A stretch of DNA of 64,000 nucleotides from CALREJ01 sp964533375 (GCA_964533375.1 CAZHLW010000001.1:372001-436000), one strand, 5' to 3'. Numbered from the stretch's first letter, positions 53,896 to 63,069 are shown. Program-made: numbers and translations. The notes: a model not told the origin generated them from the sequence alone.

Positions 53896-55008
53896 ATGTT
53901 GCTTGTTGTCTCCACGCTTGCGTTTTTCTTTTTGATCACGGGTCTCATTCTCATTCATGAGCTCGGTCATTTTATCGCAGCACGCCGCGCAGGTGTGACT
54001 GTCGAAGAGTTCGGATTCGGTCTGCCGCCAAAAGCAAAGAAGCTTTTCAAGTGGCAGGGGACTGTGTTCACGCTGAACTGGATTCCGTTCGGAGGATTTG
54101 TGCGTCTCAAGGGTGAGACCGGAGAAGAGCCCGGGAAGACGGCGCCGAAGGGAAGTTTTGTACGCGCCAGTATCCCGGCACGCTGCGGCATTTTGCTTGC
54201 GGGTGTTGCGATGAACTTTCTTCTGGCTGTGGTGATTTTCTTCTTCGGCTTCTCGTTCGGTCAGTGGATTCCGACTTACCTTTCTCTTGATGCGATGGAA
54301 GAGGCTGCGGCTCGCGGCGAAATCCATCTGGAGCTTGGTGTCATCATCGACGATGTGCTGACCGGCGGCACCGCCGCAGAGGCGAATGTGCCCGAAGGCA
54401 TGGTGCTGCTTGCCGTAAACGGAACCGCAGTCCACCAACCGGAAGATGTCATCGCGTTGCAGCGTGATGTAAAGGAAGTGACGTACACCTACGCGCCTGC
54501 AACAGACAAAACCGCATCGCACACTATCCGCGTGACGGTGGATCAGGGGAAGACCGGTGTGGTACTTCGTTCGTTCACACAGGAACTGTCTGCTCCGAAG
54601 CGCAATATCATTCAGGCTTCCAAACTTGCAATCCGTGAGACCGCAGTTGTCACGAAGCAGACGATTATCGGAATCGGGACACTCTTCTCGTCCCTTGCGC
54701 GGAGTGGTACGGTGCCGGAAGGCGTGACCGGCATTGTCGGTATTGCACAGCTCACGTACCAGTCTGTTGAGCACGGTTTCATGGTCTACCTGCGTTTGGT
54801 CGCGCTCCTGAGCTTGAGTCTTGCAGTCCTGAACGTTCTGCCGTTCCCGGCTCTCGATGGAGGCCGTCTCATCTTCACCCTCGCTGAACTTTTCGTAAAA
54901 CCCGGTAACCGCCGTATCGAAGTCCTGAGTAACACGATCGGTTTCGGTGTGCTTCTTCTTGTCATCATCATTGTCACCCTTTATGACGTCGTCCGTTTAT
55001 TCCTCTAG
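53896..55008 (+). CDS. rseP: RseP-type site-2 protease (M50 metalloprotease)
   Basis: About 370 aa, membrane-embedded zinc protease. Active-site motif LILIHELGHFIAARR in helix 1, a single PDZ domain (about 115-195, VLTGGTAAEANVPEGMVLLAVNG), and the distal LNVLPFPALDGGRLIF with the third metal ligand Asp. C-terminal helix LLLVIIIVTLYDVV. It cleaves membrane-bound signal or anti-sigma proteins. ATG 53896 is chosen over 53839, since a TATGAT box lies 9 nt before it. Its end overlaps the dnaA start by 26 nt. Confidence 0.92.
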   Translation: MLLVVSTLAFFFLITGLILIHELGHFIAARRAGVTVEEFGFGLPPKAKKLFKWQGTVFTLNWIPFGGFVRLKGETGEEPGKTAPKGSFVRASIPARCGILLAGVAMNFLLAVVIFFFGFSFGQWIPTYLSLDAMEEAAARGEIHLELGVIIDDVLTGGTAAEANVPEGMVLLAVNGTAVHQPEDVIALQRDVKEVTYTYAPATDKTASHTIRVTVDQGKTGVVLRSFTQELSAPKRNIIQASKLAIRETAVVTKQTIIGIGTLFSSLARSGTVPEGVTGIVGIAQLTYQSVEHGFMVYLRLVALLSLSLAVLNVLPFPALDGGRLIFTLAELFVKPGNRRIEVLSNTIGFGVLLLVIIIVTLYDVVRLFL

Positions 55009-56449
55009 TCCGGCCACAGTCACTGCCAGCACTGCATCGAACCGCGATTTGTGGCTCGAAGTACTCAAGCGCATTGAACCCAAAATTCCCCGGAGCCAAT
55101 TCATCACGTGGTTTAAAGACACGGCCATCCTTGGCTTTGAAGAGGGGACGATGGTTGTGGGTTTGCCGCTGCCGATGTCGCTCAACTGGCATCTGGAACA
55201 CTATCGCGCGGTCACACTCGGCGTGGTGCAGGAACTCCAGCCCGATGTAAAACAGATTGTGTATCAGGTGGATGGTGCATTGAAAGACGACCCCGCCCGT
55301 AGTATCAATCTGATTGAAGCATTCCCAGACCAGAAAAAGCGGAAGTTGCCGGGACGACAGGAAGTGAAACTGGCAGAGGGCATTGTGAGCAAGATTCTGA
55401 ACCCGCGTTACACGATGGAAAACTTCATTGTGGGGTCTAACAACCGCCTTGCCTATGCAGCCTGCCAGGCTGTCGCCACAGAACCCGGTGGAAAGTATAA
55501 CCCGCTCTTCCTCTACGGAGGTGTGGGACTCGGCAAAACCCATCTCCTGCAGGCAACCGGCAATGCCATCCTGAAGGAACGTCCATCAGCCACTGTTGTC
55601 TACACCACAACCGAAGACTTCGCGAACCAGGTGATTGAAACTGTCATGAACCAGCGCTGGGAACAATTCCGCAGGCGCTACAGACTGGTCGATGTGCTCA
55701 TCATCGATGACGTCCAGTTCCTCGCAAACAAAGAGCGCATGCAGGAAGAATTCTTCCACACGTTCAATGCGCTGTACGAAGAGCGCAAGCAGGTGATTCT
55801 CTCTGCGGACCGTCCGCCGCAGGAACTGCAGCTGGAAGACCGCCTTATCTCCCGCTTCGAGCGCGGCATGATTGCCGATGTCTCCATGCCCGACTACGAA
55901 ACGCGCCTCGCGATTCTGGTCGAGAAAACAAAAGAGTATGAACTCTTTATGGACATGGGTGTCCTGCAGTTCATTGCAGAACATGCGACGAAGAACATCC
56001 GCGAACTCGAAGGAATTCTGATGCAGGCTGTCGCTCAATACGAACTCGAACAGCGCATGCCGACCATCAAGAGCATCGCGGACATCATGCGTAAACTCAA
56101 CAAAGATCCACATGCCGGTCCTGTAGAGGACATCGGCTTTGAGACCCAGCCCCGCCGCAATGCCACGTTCCAGGATGTGATGGAAGGAGTGTCCCGCTAT
56201 TACTCGGTCTCCGTGCAGGACATGATCGGTCAGTCCCGCGTGCGTGAAATCCTCGTCCCGCGCCAGATTGCCATGCAGCTGCTCAAGAAGTATTTGCGTA
56301 TGAGCTACGTCCGCATTGGCGAGGTGTTCGAGGGCCGCGACCACACGACTGTCATGAACGCCGTCGAAAAAATCGAAAGCAAACTGCAGAACGATCCGCA
56401 GCTGCTGCGCGAAGTCCGGGCGATCGAGAAAGAACTGGATTTCGTGTAA
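54983..56449 (+). CDS. dnaA: Chromosomal replication initiator DnaA
   Basis: About 488 aa. Domain I LWLEVLKRIEPKIPRSQFITWF; AAA+ domain with GGVGLGKTHLLQATGN (Walker A), VLIIDDVQFLANKER (Walker B) and SRFERGMIADV; C-terminal helix-turn-helix with the box-binding signature VGEVFEGRDHTTVMNAVEKIE. Binds DnaA boxes and opens oriC. It overlaps rseP, so it shares that transcript. dnaN and recF are not adjacent; recF is at 24701. Confidence 0.96.
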   Translation: MTSSVYSSSPATVTASTASNRDLWLEVLKRIEPKIPRSQFITWFKDTAILGFEEGTMVVGLPLPMSLNWHLEHYRAVTLGVVQELQPDVKQIVYQVDGALKDDPARSINLIEAFPDQKKRKLPGRQEVKLAEGIVSKILNPRYTMENFIVGSNNRLAYAACQAVATEPGGKYNPLFLYGGVGLGKTHLLQATGNAILKERPSATVVYTTTEDFANQVIETVMNQRWEQFRRRYRLVDVLIIDDVQFLANKERMQEEFFHTFNALYEERKQVILSADRPPQELQLEDRLISRFERGMIADVSMPDYETRLAILVEKTKEYELFMDMGVLQFIAEHATKNIRELEGILMQAVAQYELEQRMPTIKSIADIMRKLNKDPHAGPVEDIGFETQPRRNATFQDVMEGVSRYYSVSVQDMIGQSRVREILVPRQIAMQLLKKYLRMSYVRIGEVFEGRDHTTVMNAVEKIESKLQNDPQLLREVRAIEKELDFV

Positions 56450-56462
56450 AAGTTTTTTTGCC

Positions 56463-56514
56463 TCACCCCCTAACCCCTCTCCCAGCCCCAACCGCGTACC
56501 CCGGGAGAGGGGAG
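56463..56514. repeat. Inverted repeat after dnaA
   Basis: cccctctccc (56474-56483) pairs with gggagagggg (56503-56512). It has the layout of the cccctctcc dispersed type also seen in murL (19223). It could slow transcription, but no T run follows. Confidence 0.65.
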
Positions 56515-56530
56515 CAGGTTCTCACTTTTT

Positions 56531-56788
56531 ATGAACATCTTTACAAACATTATTGGCTATCTAGCGGCTCTTGTGGGTACGTTTCTGATGGTTCCGCAGC
56601 TTATCCGTGCCATGCGCACAAAACACATGGGTGATGTGTCTGCCATTATGCTCTGGGCGTATCTTTTGAACTGCACTCTTTGGAGTATCTACGGCACACT
56701 ACTCTGGGCAGTTCCGATGATGGTTTGTAACTATATTGCGATTGGTATTGCCATCTGGCAGCTGATTTTAAAGCGAAAATACGGTTAA
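56531..56788 (+). CDS. SemiSWEET / PQ-loop sugar transporter
   Basis: 85 aa with three transmembrane helices, a single PQ-loop unit. Helix 1 contains the MVPQLIRAMRTKHMGDVS motif with conserved Pro-Gln, then YLLNCTLWSIYGTLLW and a final helix with NYIAIGIAIWQLI. Such half-SWEETs dimerise and carry sugars or similar small molecules by facilitated diffusion. In a scavenging bacterium this may be a main sugar route. Single gene. Confidence 0.85.
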   Translation: MNIFTNIIGYLAALVGTFLMVPQLIRAMRTKHMGDVSAIMLWAYLLNCTLWSIYGTLLWAVPMMVCNYIAIGIAIWQLILKRKYG

Positions 56789-56906
56789 GTCCGGAACATT
56801 GCCGTCTTCTTTTTTGATGGTATGGTAGAACAGTCGCTTTTTCACAGCACCAATGGCCTGTTGCCCCGGGGTGGAAATGCGCATTACTTACAAAGGCTCA
56901 TGTATC

Positions 56907-57344
56907 ATGAAAAAAATCTTTGTGGTTTCGTTTGTTCTCATCCTTGTTTTTTGCTCTGCTATCTTTCTGTTCTCTCTAGTGGAAAAACAGGAAAACAAAC
57001 AGGAGCCCGATGTGGTGATCCGCATGCCCGATAGTAGTCTTCAGGAATTTGAAGGCATCGTGAGGGCTGTGCGTTTCAGGGATGAAAAAGAGAAAGACAG
57101 ATGGTTTATGAGGTTGTATGAAAGGGTAGGTTCCACAACCACTCTCATCCGGCCACAGGAAAAGGAAAGCGAGGTGCTCATTCTCCTCAACGGGAAACTC
57201 TCCGATCAAGAATTGGCGGCAACGTTACCGCAAAACAGAGAAATACGCATGACGCTCAACGAAAAGGAACTCACAACAGGGAATATTCAACAGCTCCAAA
57301 GACAGTTATTTCTCAGAACACGGGCTATGCATTTGCCCCAATGA
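56907..57344 (+). CDS. Exported or single-pass membrane protein, unknown function
   Basis: About 145 aa. N-terminal MKKIFVVSFVLILVFCSAIFLFS is a signal anchor. The soluble part is charged, rich in Glu, Lys and Arg (RFRDEKEKDRWFMRLYERVG), with no Cys after the anchor. The composition is lower in GC than surrounding genes. The ATG at 56907 is chosen because the signal begins there. No family recognised. Confidence 0.55.
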   Translation: MKKIFVVSFVLILVFCSAIFLFSLVEKQENKQEPDVVIRMPDSSLQEFEGIVRAVRFRDEKEKDRWFMRLYERVGSTTTLIRPQEKESEVLILLNGKLSDQELAATLPQNREIRMTLNEKELTTGNIQQLQRQLFLRTRAMHLPQ

Positions 57345-57357
57345 TCTTTCGCAAGGA

Positions 57358-57405
57358 GAAAGCGACGTAAGCGAGGGAGACCAATAGACTGGTTTCCCCG
57401 CTTTC
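57358..57405. other. Two-part hairpin upstream of thrS
   Basis: GAAAGCG (57358-57364) pairs with CGCTTTC (57399-57405). Inside, GGGAGACCA (57375-57383) pairs with TGGTTTCCC (57390-57398). No T run. It lies before the thrS -10 box, so it is not in the thrS message if that is leaderless. It may be the 3' end of the previous transcript. Confidence 0.5.
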
Positions 57406-57435
57406 GTATGCCTCTACAATTCTTCATCAATCCTG

Positions 57436-57441
57436 TATAGT
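57436..57441 (+). promoter_or_regulatory. -10 box of thrS, leaderless spacing
   Basis: TATAGT preceded by TG, 6 nt before ATG 57448. Confidence 0.6.
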
Positions 57442-57447
57442 CCCGCC

Positions 57448-59253
57448 ATGTCTCCCGCTTTCAACACCCCCGAAGAACTCGCATCCATGCGCCATTCTCT
57501 GGCTCATGTCCTGGCGCAAGCCGTCGAAAACCTGTGGCCGGGAACCGAGCGTGCGATTGGTCCCGCCATCGATACAGGCTGTTATTTCGACTTCCTGTTC
57601 ACGACTCCCATTGCCGATGCCGATTTTCCGGCGATTGAAAAGGAAATGAAGAAAATCATCCACCAGGGTCAGACGTTCCGGTGCGATACGCTCAGCATTG
57701 CTGATGCCGTCACCTTCTGGAAGGGAAAGAATCAGCGGTTCAAGGTGGAGATGGTCGAAGACCTTGCAAAAAATGAGAATGCAGAAAGTGTGACCAACTA
57801 CGCCAACGTCGGACCGAACGGTCAGGACACCTACGTCGATCTGTGCCGCGGCGGACATGTGGAATCCACAAAAGAGATTCCTGTTGATGCGTTCAAACTG
57901 ATGACACTTGCCGGTGCGTACTGGAGAGGAGACGAGAAGCGCGAGCAGCTCACACGTATTTACGTTGCGGCATTCCCTACCAAAGAAGAACTTGATGCGT
58001 ATCTGGCGCAGATGGAAGAAGCCAAGAAGCGTGACCACAGAAAGCTTGGAAAGGAAATGGATCTCTTCACCTTTAGCGATTTAGTTGGCCCCGGCCTGCC
58101 GCTCTGGACGCCGCGCGGAACATTGATGCGCAATATTCTCGATGCATTTGTGTGGGAACTGCGCGAGGCGAAGGGTTATATGAAAGTCACTATCCCGCAC
58201 ATCACCAAGAAAGAACTCTACGAAACGTCCGGTCACTGGGCAAAATTCAAAGACGATCTGTTCCGTATTCAGACCCGCGACGAGCACGAATTTGCGATGA
58301 AGCCGATGAACTGCCCGCACCACACACAAATTTACGCGCACACGCAGCGCAGTTACAAAGATCTGCCGCAGCGCTACACGGAAACCACCATGGTCTACCG
58401 CGACGAGCAGACAGGGGAATTGCATGGCCTCTCCCGCGTTCGCAGTATTACTCAGGACGACGCCCACGTGTTCTGCCGACAGAGCCAGGTGGAAGGAGAA
58501 TTCCTCCGCGTGTGGGACATTATTGATACCTTCTACAAGACAACAGGATTTAACGAACTGCAGGTGCGTTTGTCTCTGCACGATCCGGAACACTTCGAGA
58601 AATATCTCGGTACGCCGGAAGTCTGGAACAAAGCGGAGAACGCTATCCGCAGCATCGCGAAGGAACGTGGTGTGAACTACATCGAAGCGCCGGGCGAAGC
58701 AGCTTTCTACGGACCGAAGGTCGACTTTATTACCAAAGACAGTATCGGCCGCGAATGGCAGGTTGCCACCATCCAGCTCGACATCAATATGCCGGAACGT
58801 TTCGATCTCTTCTGCATCAATGAGAGCGGGGAGAAGGAGCGCATTGTCATGATCCACTGTGCGGTGATGGGCGCCATCGAACGTTTCCTCTCGATTTTCA
58901 TCGAGCACCACGCCGGGCACTTCCCGCTGTGGGTTGCACCCGTTCAGGTTGCATTGCTCCCGGTGGCATCATCGCACGAACAGTTTGCAACAGACCTCGG
59001 CATGCAACTGATGGAAAAGAAAGTGCGCGTGGAATACATGAACTCGGAAGAGTCCCTCGGCAAGCGCATCCGCGACGGGGAAACGCAGCGCATTCCGTAC
59101 CTGCTGGTGATTGGCGATCGTGAAATTGCGGAGAACAGCGTGACTGTCCGCAATATCAGAACCAAGCAGCAGGTGACTGTCACCGTTGATGAGTTTGTGG
59201 CATCGGTGACGAATGATGTCGCTGGTCGAAAGCTGGAATTGTCGATTGGCTAA
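57448..59253 (+). CDS. thrS: Threonyl-tRNA synthetase lacking the TGS domain
   Basis: 601 aa, class II. It begins directly with the editing domain (RHSLAHVLAQAVENLWPG, ... DLCRGGHVESTKEI). Motif 1 lies around FKDDLFRI; motif 2 is TETTMVYRDEQTGELHGLSRVRSITQDDAHVFC; zinc ligands include Cys in MNCPHHT and His; motif 3 is CAVMGAIERFLSIFIEHH. The C-terminal anticodon domain ends at KLELSIG. The N-terminal TGS (N1) domain is absent. The 3' neighbour is AT-rich and unrelated. Confidence 0.96.
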   Translation: MSPAFNTPEELASMRHSLAHVLAQAVENLWPGTERAIGPAIDTGCYFDFLFTTPIADADFPAIEKEMKKIIHQGQTFRCDTLSIADAVTFWKGKNQRFKVEMVEDLAKNENAESVTNYANVGPNGQDTYVDLCRGGHVESTKEIPVDAFKLMTLAGAYWRGDEKREQLTRIYVAAFPTKEELDAYLAQMEEAKKRDHRKLGKEMDLFTFSDLVGPGLPLWTPRGTLMRNILDAFVWELREAKGYMKVTIPHITKKELYETSGHWAKFKDDLFRIQTRDEHEFAMKPMNCPHHTQIYAHTQRSYKDLPQRYTETTMVYRDEQTGELHGLSRVRSITQDDAHVFCRQSQVEGEFLRVWDIIDTFYKTTGFNELQVRLSLHDPEHFEKYLGTPEVWNKAENAIRSIAKERGVNYIEAPGEAAFYGPKVDFITKDSIGREWQVATIQLDINMPERFDLFCINESGEKERIVMIHCAVMGAIERFLSIFIEHHAGHFPLWVAPVQVALLPVASSHEQFATDLGMQLMEKKVRVEYMNSEESLGKRIRDGETQRIPYLLVIGDREIAENSVTVRNIRTKQQVTVTVDEFVASVTNDVAGRKLELSIG

Positions 59254-59274
59254 GCTAAAAGCCAAAGGAAGATG

Positions 59275-59302
59275 TTGAAAACGTGTATTTAAACACTATA
59301 AT
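59275..59302 (+). promoter_or_regulatory. Promoter with leaderless spacing
   Basis: TTGAAA, a 16-nt spacer and TATAAT (59297-59302), 6 nt before ATG 59309. Confidence 0.65.
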
Positions 59303-59308
59303 TTTTTT

Positions 59309-60319
59309 ATGTCTAGGCACAACGTTGAAGCGAAATTTTTAAGGGCAGCTTATCCTACCAATGACTTTCAGCCATTGGTGGATAGGGCAAACAATTTTTT
59401 ATCTGATAGATATGTAAAAAAAGCATTGGAGGATCTTGCTTTTAGTCAAAGTGAACAAATCAAAAAGGTTCGCTATCAGGCAAGACCGCACTGGCCCGCC
59501 ACGATTCAATTTCCGGCACGAACGACGCGATGGGATGCTGCGGTTGCATTGAATAAAGCTGTTGGTGATACGCAAAAATTGATTGTGACCGAGGGTGGAT
59601 TTAACGGAGTGATGGCAATGGGTACATTGGCAGAATCTTTACAGCGTTTGCTGGAAGGAGAAGCGTTTATAAATGAATTGGCGACTCTCGATAGAGTACA
59701 TTTTTCTGAACCTGTTGAAGACACGCGCGGGAGAATTCGCATTGAGTACGCAATCGCGCTGGAATCCATAGAGCGCAGACAAGCTATTCCGGATCTGGAG
59801 AAGCAGGGTGATTCCACAGAGCCGCTGCCACCAAGTCCTGTCAGCAAGGTAGCACACGGATTGCAAATGGGTTTTCGTGAAATCAGTTCGGAAAAGCTGC
59901 CGCAGCTTGTTGTGAATCGCGGGTATTCTCATGGTGTGTCTGACGACCAGCTCGAACATATCTGGAATTACGATGGCTCTACTACATCAGAATATCTTAA
60001 TCGCATTCGTGGAATGAACATCCGCCATGCCAAGCTGCATGAATATGGCACACATCAGTATCCTGCCAATTTTCCGGAGCAGGACCCGTCACTCCTTGTG
60101 CATACCATTACATCGGAAGTGGGAGGGAAAGGATTTATTGGAAGAGGCGGACGCCCACTCTGGTTTTCGCCCAATCCTCAATTTATGGGCGGCAATTTCC
60201 CGCGACATCCGGAAGGCCGCGCCTTTTCTTTGGACGACCATAGCCGTGATCTTGCAGAACATATTCGTGATTTCGCAGACCAGATTGCAGAATTACTCTA
60301 CGACTACAAAACACACTGA
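59309..60319 (+). CDS. AT-richer soluble protein, unknown function
   Basis: 336 aa without membrane helices. The first half is helical and basic. The second half has His-containing segments HAKLHEYGTHQYPANFPEQD and HTITSEVGGKGFIGRGGRPLWFSPNPQFMGGNFPRHPEG that look like an enzyme core, though no known motif is clear. Codon use is AT-richer than in thrS and the following genes, with a strong promoter of its own. It may be recently acquired cargo between thrS and the Lgt-like gene. Confidence 0.55.
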   Translation: MSRHNVEAKFLRAAYPTNDFQPLVDRANNFLSDRYVKKALEDLAFSQSEQIKKVRYQARPHWPATIQFPARTTRWDAAVALNKAVGDTQKLIVTEGGFNGVMAMGTLAESLQRLLEGEAFINELATLDRVHFSEPVEDTRGRIRIEYAIALESIERRQAIPDLEKQGDSTEPLPPSPVSKVAHGLQMGFREISSEKLPQLVVNRGYSHGVSDDQLEHIWNYDGSTTSEYLNRIRGMNIRHAKLHEYGTHQYPANFPEQDPSLLVHTITSEVGGKGFIGRGGRPLWFSPNPQFMGGNFPRHPEGRAFSLDDHSRDLAEHIRDFADQIAELLYDYKTH

Positions 60320-60339
60320 AACGCTGATATCCTAGGAGC

Positions 60340-61275
60340 ATGTTCGAAGCCATCCAGATCGGCCCTTTCATTATCTGGACTCACCTGGTGTTTTTGCTGA
60401 TTGGCCTCTGGCTCTCTGCCGAATTCTTTTTCCGCCTGGCGCAGAGTGCGGGATTGTCGCTCCAGCATTTTAAAGATTATGGCTGGTGGCACTTACTCGG
60501 AGTGGTTGTTGGCGGACGTTTGTTTGCGGTGATTGAGCAGTATCGCATTTATCTCCGTGCGGATGATCCCTTCCGTATTTTCTTCCTGCACGACGGTAAT
60601 TTCAGTTTCCTGGGTGCTGCCGGTGGTATTGCGGTGGTGCTCTACCTTGCACGCGGGACGTCGCGCACAACATTCCTGCAGTGGCTGGATGTGCTGCTGC
60701 CTGCAACCTGTTTCGGACTGTCTTTCAACTGGCTCGGACGGTTTGCAGCGGGACAGGCGTACGGCACACCGACGGACTGGTGGTGGGGAGTTACCTACAA
60801 CGCGCCGAATGTGCGCTTCGCGGTGCCGGTGCATCCGGTGCAGCTCTACTATGCACTCTTCTATTTCTTCCTGACATTCCTGCTTCTGATTGTCCGCAAG
60901 CATGCGAAGCGGGCAGGAGCAGAAACACTGGCGGGAATTGTGGTGGCATCGACTGCTACGTTCGTTTTCGAGGCCTTCCGCGGGGACTTCAGTATTCCGG
61001 TGTTTGCGACCCAGCTGGATTTCCTGCTGCTCTTCTTGGCCTTTGTCAGCTTGGGGGTCTTTACCGTTTTGGCCGAGCGCCAGCGTATTTCCCCCAGGTC
61101 CGCTCTTATTTGTGAGGCAATCGGCATGGTTTTGACCGCTGCGTACATTTTTGCCCGCCCGTGGATGGGACTTGAAAGCTTCGAATTGCGCTTCAGTCAG
61201 CTGATTTCCATACTGGCGCTTCTGGCTGCCGTCGTGTACGTTACCGTCCACAGGCGCAGACACCCGCACCTGTAA
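60340..61275 (+). CDS. Lgt-like membrane protein with altered active-site motifs
   Basis: 311 aa with about nine hydrophobic helices. The fold and helix pattern follow Lgt: LLGVVVGGRLFAVIEQ, HDGNFSFLGAAGGIAVVLYL and VHPVQLYYALFYF. The signature GRxGNFxNxExYG becomes LGRFAAGQAYGTPTDWWWG: the Arg remains, but the Asn and Glu are lost. The HGG motif reads HDGNFSFLG. Activity as a diacylglyceryl transferase is uncertain; it may use another lipid or act as a pseudo-enzyme. A true lgt is at 36740. It has a good AGGAG site 3 nt before ATG. Confidence 0.7.
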   Translation: MFEAIQIGPFIIWTHLVFLLIGLWLSAEFFFRLAQSAGLSLQHFKDYGWWHLLGVVVGGRLFAVIEQYRIYLRADDPFRIFFLHDGNFSFLGAAGGIAVVLYLARGTSRTTFLQWLDVLLPATCFGLSFNWLGRFAAGQAYGTPTDWWWGVTYNAPNVRFAVPVHPVQLYYALFYFFLTFLLLIVRKHAKRAGAETLAGIVVASTATFVFEAFRGDFSIPVFATQLDFLLLFLAFVSLGVFTVLAERQRISPRSALICEAIGMVLTAAYIFARPWMGLESFELRFSQLISILALLAAVVYVTVHRRRHPHL

Positions 61276-61292
61276 CATTCCTCCGTTTCCGT

Positions 61293-61742
61293 ATGTCTGG
61301 GTTAACTTTGTCCTTCGCGCCGCTTACGCAGTTTATTATGGAGAATCCCGCTGTGCGTTTGTCACAGGGGGGTCTTATTCTGCTGACCGCGCTCATCATT
61401 TTCCTGCTGTTTTTCGCGCTCCGCGATATTCTGCTTCGCACACATTCTTTCTGGTATCAGTTTGTTTGTATTGTGATTGTGGCGCTTCTGCCGATTGTAG
61501 GATTCCTCATCTACCTGCTCATTCGCCCCGCACGCACCATCAAACAGCGTGAAACCGAAGCAATGCTTCTGACAATTCTGGCAACAGATGCACCAGGTCA
61601 GATTGCAGTTGGTGCTCTGGAAGAACTCATCAGCAAAGATGACAACGATGATGACGAAGAGGAAGATGCTCCAAGTATCACTGATGCCGGAGAGGAGGAT
61701 GACGAAGATGACTCCGATGTTGTTTCCCCAAAAAGCCTATGA
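61293..61742 (+). CDS. Two-helix membrane protein with acidic tail
   Basis: 149 aa. Helices at about 27-45 (GLILLTALIIFLLFFALR) and 54-77 (QFVCIVIVALLPIVGFLIYLLI). Then a cytosolic part ending in a highly acidic tail (DDNDDDEEEDAPSITDAGEEDDEDDSD). The stop overlaps the next start by 4 nt. Part of the 60340-63066 membrane operon. Not recognised. Confidence 0.6.
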   Translation: MSGLTLSFAPLTQFIMENPAVRLSQGGLILLTALIIFLLFFALRDILLRTHSFWYQFVCIVIVALLPIVGFLIYLLIRPARTIKQRETEAMLLTILATDAPGQIAVGALEELISKDDNDDDEEEDAPSITDAGEEDDEDDSDVVSPKSL

Positions 61743-62155
61743 ACACCTTCCTTTTTAACACTCTGTCGTTTCTGTTTTATCCGAATCCTGCGAATGCAGA
61801 TTACAGCAGCCCGAAGTCCATTGTGCTTCTGGTTCTGTGCATCCTCCTGATGGTAGGTGCCGCCGGCATCTCTGTCTGGCGCAGAAAGCTTTCCAATCCT
61901 GTCACCAAAAAGTTGAGCCGCTCCTGGCCGAATGCATCGTTCTGGTTTGGATTTTCCGGACTCATTCTTGTTATTTCCCGCGTGGAGCAGATTCAGTTTA
62001 TCTCCATGCGTGCCTGGTGGATTGTGTGGCTCGCGCTTGCCGCGTTCTACATTTTCCTGCAAGTAAGACTTTTCCGTGCGCGCCACTACGAAGTGTTGCC
62101 GAAAGTGGTCAGCACCGACCCACGTGCCAAGTACCTTCCCAAGAAACGCAGATGA
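61739..62155 (+). CDS. Three-helix membrane protein, unknown function
   Basis: 138 aa with helices at about 28-46, 68-81 and 92-111, and a very basic tail (PRAKYLPKKRR). Overlaps both neighbours by 4 nt (ATGA), so translation is coupled to the acidic-tail protein and to corA. The acidic and basic tails of the two proteins could pair. Family unknown. Confidence 0.6.
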   Translation: MNTFLFNTLSFLFYPNPANADYSSPKSIVLLVLCILLMVGAAGISVWRRKLSNPVTKKLSRSWPNASFWFGFSGLILVISRVEQIQFISMRAWWIVWLALAAFYIFLQVRLFRARHYEVLPKVVSTDPRAKYLPKKRR

Positions 62156-63066
62156 GCATGCAGACCCTCACTGTCGACGGCATCACGTGGTACAACTCAT
62201 CCACGTTTGACCAGGACATGCTGGAGGATCTGCAAAAGAAATATGATTTCCACAAGCTCGACATTGAAGACTGTATGTCCCAGAACGAACGTCCGAAAAT
62301 CGAGACGTACGACAACTACTTGTTCTGCGTTTTTCACATTCCCATCAAGTCCTCGGGGCGCATCATCAAAGAAGAGCTCGATGTGTTTATCGGCAAAGAT
62401 TTTCTCGTGACCCTGCACGAAGGCCGTTTGGATCTGATGGAAAACCTGTGGCAGACACTCAAAGATTCCCGGACACTGCGTTCCCAGTATTTCCAGCAGG
62501 GGACAGGCTTTTTCCTGTATAAGCTGATGGATGCGCTGTTTGATAACGGCTTCGTGCTGATTGAGCGTGTGATGAAAGACCTGCGCCGCATCGAGGTCGA
62601 ACTCTTCGAAAACGAGGAAGGCCAGATCAACATCCTCCGCGATATCCTGACCCTCAAGCGCAACATCATCACTATGCGCAGCATCCTCTTCCCGCAGCGT
62701 TCGGTTATCACCCTGCTTCCGCACAAGAACAAGAAAATCATCCCGCAGGATCTGGAAGTGTACTTCGACGACATCCACGACGCCGTCGAACGCCAGTGGT
62801 CGTTGCTCGATACCGCAAAAGAAATGAGCGAGGCGCTACAGGACACGCACGAATCGTGGCTGAGCCACAAGACGAACTCCGTTATCCGCATTCTGACCAC
62901 CTTCTCTGTGACCATGCTGCCGCTCACAGTGCTCACAGGCATTTATGGTATGAACGTGCCGATTCCGAATCAGCAGAATCCGGAGATTTTCTACATCATC
63001 GTGTTTAGTATGCTTGTCATGGTGGGGGGATTCTTCGGATATTTCGCTTGGAAGAAGTGGCTGTAG
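62152..63066 (+). CDS. corA: CorA-type divalent metal ion (Mg/Co) transporter
   Basis: 304 aa. A large cytosolic funnel domain (IEDCMSQNERPKIETYDNYLFCVFHIP, EELDVFIGKDFLVTLHE), a long helix, and two C-terminal transmembrane helices. The pore signature YGMNVPIP is in the loop after helix 1 (about residue 268). Pentameric channel for Mg uptake. Start at ATG 62152, overlapping the upstream stop (ATGA). Last gene of the Lgt-like operon. Confidence 0.95.
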   Translation: MSMQTLTVDGITWYNSSTFDQDMLEDLQKKYDFHKLDIEDCMSQNERPKIETYDNYLFCVFHIPIKSSGRIIKEELDVFIGKDFLVTLHEGRLDLMENLWQTLKDSRTLRSQYFQQGTGFFLYKLMDALFDNGFVLIERVMKDLRRIEVELFENEEGQINILRDILTLKRNIITMRSILFPQRSVITLLPHKNKKIIPQDLEVYFDDIHDAVERQWSLLDTAKEMSEALQDTHESWLSHKTNSVIRILTTFSVTMLPLTVLTGIYGMNVPIPNQQNPEIFYIIVFSMLVMVGGFFGYFAWKKWL

Positions 63067-63069
63067 ATG

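Noticed and set aside
53821..54774. 317-aa minus-strand frame over rseP
   Set aside because: Antisense shadow of rseP. The residues are dominated by Arg, His and Cys, typical of mirror frames.
55586..56491. 301-aa minus-strand frame over dnaA
   Set aside because: Antisense to an intact dnaA. No recognised motif and no promoter.
57358..57441. Hairpin as a ThrRS-type leader operator or T-box
   Set aside because: The hairpin lies upstream of the likely leaderless thrS promoter and lacks T-box or operator-like anticodon mimic features that I can see.
58081..58920. 279-aa minus-strand frame over thrS
   Set aside because: Antisense to conserved thrS motifs; a mirror-frame artefact.
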